This document shows positions 16,426 to 23,643 of a DNA stretch of 46,695 nucleotides, in pieces (position 1 is the stretch's first letter; each line of letters opens with the position of its first letter). A program made the translations under genes and the position numbers. Origin of the DNA: an uncultured Succinivibrionaceae bacterium. GTDB lineage: Bacteria > Pseudomonadota > Gammaproteobacteria > Enterobacterales > Succinivibrionaceae. The notes beneath the pieces were generated by a model that saw nothing but the letters and a program-made list of their open reading frames with translations, was not told the DNA's origin and did not search any database. The stretch is taken from positions 1-46,695 of the forward strand of contig CALXOT010000060.1 in NCBI GenBank assembly GCA_944390085.1, in the 5' to 3' direction.

Positions 16426-18105
16426 TTATCTCTCCTGTGAGCGCGGATGCAGGGCATAGCATTGCCCGACAAAGTATTGCTGCAGTTTTTCCAGCGGATC
16501 ATCTGCATGCTTGCTGCGATACTGCAGCAACTGTAAAAAGCGCTCAATAAAACGTGGCAGCTCGGATGGCTCTGAGCCCAGTGACAGCCGGGCATTGCCC
16601 AGCTGTGCCTTAATCTGCTCTAAAGTGTAATTGTTAAGGCTGTCAGTTGCATGATCACTTAAATACGAGACATAAAAATCAAGGTTTTTGCGGGCATCCT
16701 GCTGATGCTGCAGGTTTTCGGCAGCCAGGCGCTTGAAATTGGCCAGCAAGCGCTCATTGGAGCCGGCCTTTTTAATGCTCGCCTCCACTTTCTTGGCCAT
16801 TTCGAGGGTAATCTGCACCATTTCCTGCTCATTGGCCACATTGGAACATAAGAAGCCACCCAGGCGCAGCGCTGAGACTATGGCCCGATCACGCTGCGCA
16901 TCACGCTCGGCGTTCAGGCTTAACATGTTCTGACGCAATTTGTTCAAATCAGCGCTCAAGTTTTTTACCTTATCTGACAGATCGGCGTTCTCGCTGTCGA
17001 GCTTTTCATTGTTGTTGATGATGGTATCAAGCTCCTTGAGCAAGGCACCCTGTTTGTCATCACTGTCATAGCCCAATTTGTCCACTTCAGCAGAAAGCTG
17101 TTTTAAGGCGCTGGCATCAGTGATGACTGGTACCGACAGCACCAGGCGAAAACCGGTGTCATCTGACTTAAACTCACTGCCCTTGCTGGTATAAAAAGGT
17201 TTTTCCACCCGGTAGGCAGCGTTCAGGCTCTGTGCTGCCGTAAGGTAAGAACCTCCGCGCACCGTAAAGCCCCCGCTTTGCCCGTGCAGGCGGCCAAGCC
17301 GGGTAGCTCTGAAATTATCCTGGGTCATTTCCTGGGCATTGCCCAGCAAATCATAAATGCCCAGCGGATTGGGCTTTAACTTGCCTACCGGGTTTAACTT
17401 CCCATTGGCCGACTGCGGACTTTGATACCAGGCATAATCGCCAAGTGCCCCTGCAGTGAAAAAAAGCGGGGCGGCAAATTGTGCTGAACTCACCGCATGT
17501 CCGCCGCGCAGTGCATACTCATATTCACTGTCCGTAGGCAGACGGGCAAAGGCGGTTTGGCCATTTTCCTTAAAGGCATCCTTGTTTTTGGCCAGAAACA
17601 GCGACAGACGGCGCGCCGCATCCTGAGCCTCAAACCAACTCACCTGCACCTGCGGCCGCTTTAAGGGCGGCTTGGGCTTGGGACATTTTCCCTCTTGTGC
17701 CATGATGGCCTGATATTGCAGTGCATTTACCTCATACTTGCCCATCAGAAAGTAAAAGCCCTGTTTATCGTGAAAAGGCCCCTGCAGATAACGCTCATTG
17801 ACCGACTCTGACAAGGGATTGTCCGTCTGCTGCAGTCCGGCATTAAAGCTCTTATCTGCCATGCGCTCGGCAGAATTTGAAGTATAGACCTTACGGAAAC
17901 TCATGCTAAGTCCACAAGGCAGGGGCACCGTGACATCGTCTGTTGCAGGATTGGGATCTGTATAGGAGCTTAAGTCAGCAGCCTTAGCCCCCGATCCTGC
18001 CATGAAGGACAAGGCAAAGGTAAGCAGCAGAGGCTTTAACCCGGCCCCTGACTTTTGCTGCAGTCCGTGCTTTAGCTTATTCCTGAGCCTGCTTAGATTT
18101 AACAT
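16426..18105 (-). CDS. TagR-like periplasmic protein: non-catalytic FGE (SUMF1) domain plus coiled coil
   Basis: A signal peptide ends at AKA (residues 40-42). Residues about 55-330 form an FGE/sulfatase-modifying-factor fold: GKYEVNALQYQAIM, VSWFEAQDAARRLS, ARLPTDSEYEYALRGG, GIYDLLGNAQEM, VRGGSYLTAAQSLNAAYR and DTGFRLVL. The two catalytic cysteines that true FGE carries after RGGS are absent, as is usual in structural relatives such as TagR, which activates the PpkA kinase in Pseudomonas. A coiled coil (about 335-420) and a helical C-terminus (to 559) are additional. CAGGAG lies before the ATG. A PpkA-like sensor and TagT/TagS-like genes lie just upstream, supporting the TagR-like role; that role is inferred, while the domain call is firm. 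Confidence 0.75.
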   Translation of the reverse strand: MLNLSRLRNKLKHGLQQKSGAGLKPLLLTFALSFMAGSGAKAADLSSYTDPNPATDDVTVPLPCGLSMSFRKVYTSNSAERMADKSFNAGLQQTDNPLSESVNERYLQGPFHDKQGFYFLMGKYEVNALQYQAIMAQEGKCPKPKPPLKRPQVQVSWFEAQDAARRLSLFLAKNKDAFKENGQTAFARLPTDSEYEYALRGGHAVSSAQFAAPLFFTAGALGDYAWYQSPQSANGKLNPVGKLKPNPLGIYDLLGNAQEMTQDNFRATRLGRLHGQSGGFTVRGGSYLTAAQSLNAAYRVEKPFYTSKGSEFKSDDTGFRLVLSVPVITDASALKQLSAEVDKLGYDSDDKQGALLKELDTIINNNEKLDSENADLSDKVKNLSADLNKLRQNMLSLNAERDAQRDRAIVSALRLGGFLCSNVANEQEMVQITLEMAKKVEASIKKAGSNERLLANFKRLAAENLQHQQDARKNLDFYVSYLSDHATDSLNNYTLEQIKAQLGNARLSLGSEPSELPRFIERFLQLLQYRSKHADDPLEKLQQYFVGQCYALHPRSQER

Positions 18106-18324
18106 AGAACTTCTCCTGTGCCACTTAAGCCCTTTCAGACCTTATTTTGCCTCTTATACTTTTTTATAACCGTCGCTTTTGCCAAAGCCGCTGTAAACAT
18201 TTGGCGCTTACTGTAACTTTTATGCAAACTGTCAAAGCCAGTATGTCTGCCTGCACCTCTTCTTTTGCATATCTGCCTGCATGTCTGTTATCTTGTCTGT
18301 CATTTCCCTGCAGCCTGCAGCTAT
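18106..18324 (-). other. 219-base gap inside the srf/tag-like block
   Basis: This is the only gap above 100 bases within the block. A perfect TTGACA -35 hexamer lies on the minus strand at 18230-18235, but no good -10 at 16-18 bp follows. Two copies of TATCTGCCTGCA-like sequence occur (around 18240 and 18270). An internal promoter for the FGE, vWA and SrfA-like genes is possible but not shown. Confidence 0.35.
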
Positions 18325-19527
18325 TTACTGCAAACGCATGATCTCCGCCACCGGGGCTGCTAGCAGTTGCCGTCTTACGGCAAGCGCCGTAAGCACACAG
18401 AGGATCAGAGCAGAAACGGCAAAAAAGCCCAGCCATTGATCCCAGGTCAGGAAACTTAAGGCAGCGCCCTGCAAATAGGCGGCAAAAATATGGTTAAACA
18501 AAGCTGAACCTGCCAGACATAACAGTGCAGACAAAATAAAGCCGGCAGTACTTAGCAACAGTTGCTCACACCAGCACAGCAGATAAATTTGCCAGGGAGT
18601 AAAACCCAGCAGGCGCAGCATGGCAAAACTTTTTTGCTTTAAGGCAAGTGACGAGCTGATAAGCCCCCATAAAGCCCCGATCCCGCCTGCCACCGTCACC
18701 ACAGCAATCACCTCAGCTATCACGGCAAGCACAGTGCTTACTGCCTTTAAGTTTTCAATTTCAGCCAAATGCGAGCTTATCCGGTAATGCGGCTCTAGCT
18801 CTTTTACCAGCGGCTCCACGCTGTAGATATCAGATGCATACAGCCGTACCTTAGCAAAATCACGCCGTTTTTCATTCAGGTAAGAGCCATCTGAAAAAAT
18901 AGCTGGCTCAAAGCCATCCCGGTAATCTTCAAGTGCAATTAAGGCATCAAGGCTGATTAGCACGCGCTCTCCTGGCAAAAAGGCACGATCCACCACTCCC
19001 TTGACCATGAACTGCGCCCTGCCGGCCTCACTGCGCCCATCCTTAATGCGCGGGGCGGACAAAGTCACGCTGTCCCCGGCCTGCACCTTAATTTTGTCAG
19101 CCAAGGCTGCCGACAGATAGAGCTCAGTGTCCTGCAGCACTGTTCCATCTGCCGCAAATCCGGCCGCCTTTAATACCGGATCGCCCGCTGCGGTTGGCAC
19201 CGCCATGATCCCTAAGGCCCGCCCTGCGGTAGCGCGGATATTACAGGTAACACTCAAGCTGCGCGTCAGGGGAACCACAAAGCCCACCTTGGGATCCTGG
19301 CGCAAGCTTTCAATAAAATCAGCATCAAGCTTGTAGTTGGCCCCCATGATGATTTCCAGGCTGGCTGGATTTTGGGTAAGCTCACGCTCCAGCTGGGCCA
19401 CCACGCCGGTACGCAGGGAGAAGATCAAAAGCAACGGAGTTAAGATGGCTCCTAACGCAAAGACAATGCACCAGCTCATGCCCCGGGCAAAGCGCAGATC
19501 GCAAAAGGCCAGCTTGAACAGGCTCAT
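18325..19527 (-). CDS. TagS/LolC-like FtsX-family ABC transporter permease
   Basis: ATG 19527 is chosen: it overlaps the upstream stop as ATGA and has GGGGAGGA before it. The 400-aa protein has the MacB/LolC/FtsX layout: TM1 at about 18-38 (CIVFALGAILTPLLLIFSL), a large periplasmic domain (about 40-260), then three C-terminal helices (VLAVIAEVIAVVTVAGGIGA, LLLSTAGFILSALLCLAGSA, WLGFFAVSALILCVLTALAV). The conserved cytoplasmic SFAMLRLLGFTPWQIYLL loop that contacts the ATPase is present. Such transporters act by mechanical transmission rather than by passing substrates through the membrane. In the Pseudomonas T6SS pathway TagS pairs with TagT; here the ATPase gene is immediately upstream. Confidence 0.8.
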   Translation of the reverse strand: MSLFKLAFCDLRFARGMSWCIVFALGAILTPLLLIFSLRTGVVAQLERELTQNPASLEIIMGANYKLDADFIESLRQDPKVGFVVPLTRSLSVTCNIRATAGRALGIMAVPTAAGDPVLKAAGFAADGTVLQDTELYLSAALADKIKVQAGDSVTLSAPRIKDGRSEAGRAQFMVKGVVDRAFLPGERVLISLDALIALEDYRDGFEPAIFSDGSYLNEKRRDFAKVRLYASDIYSVEPLVKELEPHYRISSHLAEIENLKAVSTVLAVIAEVIAVVTVAGGIGALWGLISSSLALKQKSFAMLRLLGFTPWQIYLLCWCEQLLLSTAGFILSALLCLAGSALFNHIFAAYLQGAALSFLTWDQWLGFFAVSALILCVLTALAVRRQLLAAPVAEIMRLQ

Positions 19528-20366
19528 CTGTCCTCCCCGGACACTGCTACAGGGCATTGCGTGACTGCAGCTGTCATCTCACTTATCTCATGTAACTGCT
19601 CCCTTTGGGCAGCAGGAAGCGGGGAGAACACATTAAAGTTAAGGCTCTGTCCTGCAGCTGCCGCCTGCTGTGTCCTAAGCTGCGATAACTTTCCGTTTAG
19701 CGCACAGCGGGTGGCAAATTGCGCAGCGCTTTGTTCATCATGGGTGATCACCAGGGCACAACAGCCACTTTTACGGCAGACCTGTGCAATTAAGGCAAAG
19801 AGCAAATGGGCATTGGCCGGATCCAAAGCTGCAGTGGGCTCATCGATTAAAAGCAGATCTGGTTTTGCCGCCAGGGCACGGCAGAACACCGCCCGCTGGC
19901 GCTGCCCGATGGATAATTGATGGGGATATTGGGACAAAAGGGAGCCAATTCCCAAATCCGCAGCCAGGGCGCAGGCCTCCTCAAAAAGTTGCCGGTATTG
20001 CCCCTTGTTTCCACCCTCGCCCCGTGCCTTTAAGGCCAGCTCAAGCTGCAGCCTTAAATTATCGCGCACACTTAAAAAATCGATAAGACCTCCGCTTTGG
20101 GGCATAAAGCCGATGTGCCCCTGCCGGAACAGGGCACGCTCACGCTCACTGTGCAGGTTCTGCACGTCAAAGCCCCCCAGCAGGTAACGCTCACACTGAC
20201 AGGGCTTGAGCAGGCCGATACACTCCAACAAGGTGGATTTGCCCGAGCCTGACACGCCAGTCAGGGCAGCCGGCTTCCCGCCTGCCAGCTGCAGCGAGGT
20301 AAGTTCTATCACCACCCCAGAGCTGTAAGTATGACAAAGCCCCTCAAGGCACAGACTAAGCCCCAT
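19524..20366 (-). CDS. TagT/LolD-like ABC transporter ATPase
   Basis: This 280-aa cytoplasmic ATPase has every nucleotide-binding motif: Walker A GVSGSGKST (37-45), Q-loop FMPQ (87-90), signature LSIGQ (151-155), Walker B LLLIDEP (171-177) and switch His in ITHDE (H209). It belongs to the LolD/MacB group that drives FtsX-type permeases. About 60 C-terminal residues after the ATPase core are extra and low in complexity. The start overlaps the upstream stop as TAATG and its stop overlaps the permease start as ATGA, so the pair is translationally coupled. A lipoprotein-release role like LolCDE is possible, but the neighbours favour a TagT-like role. Confidence 0.85.
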   Translation of the reverse strand: MGLSLCLEGLCHTYSSGVVIELTSLQLAGGKPAALTGVSGSGKSTLLECIGLLKPCQCERYLLGGFDVQNLHSERERALFRQGHIGFMPQSGGLIDFLSVRDNLRLQLELALKARGEGGNKGQYRQLFEEACALAADLGIGSLLSQYPHQLSIGQRQRAVFCRALAAKPDLLLIDEPTAALDPANAHLLFALIAQVCRKSGCCALVITHDEQSAAQFATRCALNGKLSQLRTQQAAAAGQSLNFNVFSPLPAAQREQLHEISEMTAAVTQCPVAVSGEDR

Positions 20367-22405
20367 TAAGGCAAGGCCTCCAGCGGCACCGGATAGACAG
20401 ACTCAGAGGGGTCTGCGCCTTCAGAGAGCGACACCCAGCGATCCAGATCGGCGTTCATCTGCTCATAGTACTTAAGCTTGCTTTCAAGCGCCCGGATTTG
20501 GGCATCCTGTTCCTGCGGTCCCATTGCGGCCCAGGAATCAGCACTGATGGAAGCGATGGCGCTCTTATAGGGCAGATCGTCAAGATATTCACCCAAAAGC
20601 CCGCTTTGTCCGATACTAAAGCTCTGCTTTTGCGCCAGCTGTGCCGGATCACGGCCTAAGGAGGCTGCCAGCGATTTTATCTGGCTGAACATGTCATCGG
20701 CAGAGACCATGCCCTGCACCGCAGCATCCATCACCCCGCTGACCACATCCTTTAAGTCACTTAACTGTGCCTTGGTCAACAGCACCACCGGCTGGCAAAC
20801 CGGTTTGACATGACTTGCAAAATCCTTGTCCGCAAGATAGCCCTCAAACACGCTCGGGGCCTTGGTGCCCTTGATCTCACCGAGATAACGCAGCTGCATG
20901 GCCAGGCCTAGCTTTAAGGTATCGGCAGAAAGGCTGTCATCTGCCTTGACCGGAGCGGCAGCCGCAGATCCCGCGGCCAACTTGCCCTCAGCTGACAGCC
21001 GTACCTGCTCAGTAATGGAGGCAGCCAGTTCATCAATGCGTTCACCAAAGCTCTTCACATCACCGGCATTTACCGGATAGTACAACGGTTTTTGCAGTAC
21101 GCTGTTAAAGGACAGATCCTGATACTGTGCTGCAGCCTTAGCATGATTGTTCTTGCCGGCATTGGTCAGAAGATGCAAGGTATAGAGTGCCGCCCCCTGA
21201 TGCTCAGCCTCCAGGCGCAGCTGCGCTGCATCAAGGCCGGTGGAGGACTGTTCACTGCTGCCCTCAATGGCTCCGGCATCGGTGATGAGCACGATATAGC
21301 GCCCGCCAAACTGCTGCCAGTTTATCTTGCTTAAGGCAGTGTTAATGCCGGCATAGGCATCCTCATCAAAACGGGCACTTGAAACTGTGGCTTGATTGAG
21401 ATCCTTGACCTTAGCGGCAAATTCAGCCCCATTCTTGGCCTCCCCCGGGCTTACAAACAGCCTTGAGGTATATTCAAGCCCTGGCACCTTGCGGGTATCA
21501 GCACGAAATGACACCAGGCCAAAACTGACGCTGTCAGCAAGGCCCGCCTGCTCCAGGCGTTTATAAATGGCTGCGACACTGCTCTTAGTCCTGTCGATAT
21601 AGGGCTGCATCGAAATGGAGGAATCGATGACAAACACCACAGCCGCCTTAAAAGCCGTAATGGCAGAGGCAGAGGATGCAGGAAGAGTAGCCCCCACTCC
21701 CTGACTGCCAAGCGGTAAAGCACTGTTTGTGCCGGCTGCTGCACCGGCTGTAGACGAAGCGGCATTGCCTGCCAGCTGGCCTGCCTGAGCGCTTACTGAG
21801 GCGATTTTAAGCTGCAATACGTTCGCATCATCAGAAAACCAGTTCTCCTCACTATCAAGGATGGGAAGCAAATAGAAATTTTTGCGGTAATCCACAAATT
21901 CAGCCGGCTCCTGCGCCACCACCCCCGGAGCACTGCCGTTTTTCTCCAAGGCTTCATATAAAGGGGCGGCGGCAGCGGCAGCATCATCAGACTCAATGAT
22001 GGATGCCAGTTGCGCCTGATCCTTAAAAATCAGAGCCCGCCTGCGATCAGCAGGATTGGTAAAGAGCAGCGCCAGCTGCATCTTCCAGTCAATGGCACAG
22101 GAGCTGTCAATAAAGCCTGCAATCTTGCCGGTGGCATCTGGACCTACCTGCAGCGTGCCATCTGGATTGCGCGCATACACATAATAACGGGTGAAGGCCG
22201 GCACCAGGCTGCCATCCTGATCTTGCGCTGAGGCCTTAAGCACACACTCTGGGGTGGTGAGCACCCGCTGATACAAAGTGCTCTTGCCCTCCATCAACAG
22301 CGGGGCAGCGCTTGCACTCAGGCAGCCGCAGCTCAGTGTAAACATCATCCCTAGGGCAAGCGGTAAGTGGCCCCAGCTGCAGTTTACTTTAACTTTCTCT
22401 ATCAT
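20366..22405 (-). CDS. Secreted PpkA-like periplasmic sensor with vWA domain, no kinase
   Basis: The N terminus is a signal peptide (about 1-33, cut near SASAA). Residues 40-205 (TLYQRVLTTP, YYVYARNPDGTLQVG, FVDYRKNFYLLPIL) match the region that follows the membrane helix in the T6SS Ser/Thr kinase PpkA. The vWA domain has FVIDSSISMQPYIDRT (MIDAS D261, S263, S265), FDEDAYAG and VLITDAGA. The C terminus ends DRWVSLSEGADPSESVYPVPLEALP, with the PpkA-type VPLEALP tail. So the whole periplasmic half of PpkA seems present as a free secreted protein, without the kinase domain. The start is fused to the upstream stop (TAAATG). It probably senses an envelope signal with the TagR-like and ABC proteins. 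Confidence 0.75.
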   Translation of the reverse strand: MIEKVKVNCSWGHLPLALGMMFTLSCGCLSASAAPLLMEGKSTLYQRVLTTPECVLKASAQDQDGSLVPAFTRYYVYARNPDGTLQVGPDATGKIAGFIDSSCAIDWKMQLALLFTNPADRRRALIFKDQAQLASIIESDDAAAAAAPLYEALEKNGSAPGVVAQEPAEFVDYRKNFYLLPILDSEENWFSDDANVLQLKIASVSAQAGQLAGNAASSTAGAAAGTNSALPLGSQGVGATLPASSASAITAFKAAVVFVIDSSISMQPYIDRTKSSVAAIYKRLEQAGLADSVSFGLVSFRADTRKVPGLEYTSRLFVSPGEAKNGAEFAAKVKDLNQATVSSARFDEDAYAGINTALSKINWQQFGGRYIVLITDAGAIEGSSEQSSTGLDAAQLRLEAEHQGAALYTLHLLTNAGKNNHAKAAAQYQDLSFNSVLQKPLYYPVNAGDVKSFGERIDELAASITEQVRLSAEGKLAAGSAAAAPVKADDSLSADTLKLGLAMQLRYLGEIKGTKAPSVFEGYLADKDFASHVKPVCQPVVLLTKAQLSDLKDVVSGVMDAAVQGMVSADDMFSQIKSLAASLGRDPAQLAQKQSFSIGQSGLLGEYLDDLPYKSAIASISADSWAAMGPQEQDAQIRALESKLKYYEQMNADLDRWVSLSEGADPSESVYPVPLEALP

Positions 22406-23545
22406 TTATTTACTGACTCCCACCAGATTACCCAGCGCTCCGGATTTGGCCTTGCCCTCAGGGTCTGCAGCAGCCGGGGTTGCGGCCCCTAGGCGCTGCA
22501 GGGCTGCTGCAGCTTCCTGATTTGCGGCATCAGTTTCCAGCACCTTCTGATACCAGTAAATGGCATCTGCCTTGCTCTTTTTAAAACAGGCACTGCCCTG
22601 CTTGCTATCTGGATCCAGATAACGGGCATAATGCAGCGCCACCTGCCCGCCCCGGGCGCGTGACTGGCTGATAAGAAGCCGCGCAGACAAATCGCAGCGA
22701 TCAGCTGCAGCCACACTGTCAGCAAACTTTAACAGCGTGCTGTCATCGGGTTTGCTCTTCAGACAATCACTCAACATTTGAGCGTCAGAAGCTGAATTAT
22801 TAAGCTCACAGGCAGCAGCGGTGCTGCTTACCGGAGGCTCAACCGTACGGCCGATCGCCTCCTCAGCCCCAGCTTCATATGCAGGTGCAGTTTGTGCAGC
22901 TGCTTCAGGTTCTGCTGTCACGTTGCTGCCTGTGGCTGCTGGCTCACGCAAGAATAAGAACCAGGCCACCGCCCCCAGCAGCAGCAAAGCAAGCACCAGC
23001 CCCAGGATGCTAAGCAGCGTAAACCAGATAGGATGCTTCTTGCTGCCCTCCGGCAGGGGCTGGGCGGCCGGAGCTGGGGAGGCAGCCCCAGCGCCGGCCT
23101 GACTTGCAGCAGCTGCCAGGCCTGCAGCTATATCTGGAGTGGCTGCGCCCTCACTTCCTGCAGCCGCCGTGGGTGCTGCCGGGCTGAAACCGGTCACGGC
23201 ACTGTCCGTCAAATCACAATTTACCGTGAGATCACCGGTATACTCCTTGCCCCCGGGCAGGCAAAGCTTTAAAAAAGCACTTTGCGTGCCGTTGCTGATA
23301 AGGGCTGACACCAAAGGCTGCGTCAGCTGCAGACGCAGCTGATCCAGGCCGGCAAGTCCCGCCACCTGCAGATCATGATAGCCGCCATCAGCCTGTGGCC
23401 AGCCATCAATACACATAAGGCTGCTTTGATCTGGCAGCACCTGTACTCCCACTGTATCCCCCTGCAGCAAGCTCATGGCTTCAGGCGGGGGATTGATAAT
23501 AATTAACTCAGCCCTGCCAAACAAAGTGTCAATTAAAGCATTCAT
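22406..23545 (-). CDS. One-TM protein with C-terminal TPR/Sel1-like repeats
   Basis: The family is not recognised. The 379-aa protein has an N-terminal domain of about 110 residues that looks beta-rich (RAELIIINPPPE, GDTVGVQVLP). An Ala/Pro/Gly-rich linker (115-168) leads to one membrane helix at about 173-199, after KK and before a single Arg, so the N-domain is probably cytoplasmic and the C-terminal part periplasmic. The C-terminal 130 residues hold two or more helical repeats of TPR/Sel1 type (ADAIYWYQKVLETDAANQEAAAAL) and several Cys. It follows srfC by 98 bases and its stop abuts the PpkA-like gene, so it may link the cytoplasmic SrfB/SrfC pair to the periplasmic sensor. That role is inference. 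Confidence 0.55.
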   Translation of the reverse strand: MNALIDTLFGRAELIIINPPPEAMSLLQGDTVGVQVLPDQSSLMCIDGWPQADGGYHDLQVAGLAGLDQLRLQLTQPLVSALISNGTQSAFLKLCLPGGKEYTGDLTVNCDLTDSAVTGFSPAAPTAAAGSEGAATPDIAAGLAAAASQAGAGAASPAPAAQPLPEGSKKHPIWFTLLSILGLVLALLLLGAVAWFLFLREPAATGSNVTAEPEAAAQTAPAYEAGAEEAIGRTVEPPVSSTAAACELNNSASDAQMLSDCLKSKPDDSTLLKFADSVAAADRCDLSARLLISQSRARGGQVALHYARYLDPDSKQGSACFKKSKADAIYWYQKVLETDAANQEAAAALQRLGAATPAAADPEGKAKSGALGNLVGVSK

Positions 23546-23643
23546 CTCTCATCAGTCCTGTCTTTATCCTGCTAATTCTGATTTGTCCTGCTTTTTTCCC
23601 TTTACACTAAAATCAGAAGAAAGCGTACTAAAGTGCATATATG

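Noticed and set aside
16426-18105. Active formylglycine-generating enzyme
   Set aside because: The Cys pair expected after RGGS is missing, and no sulfatase is nearby.
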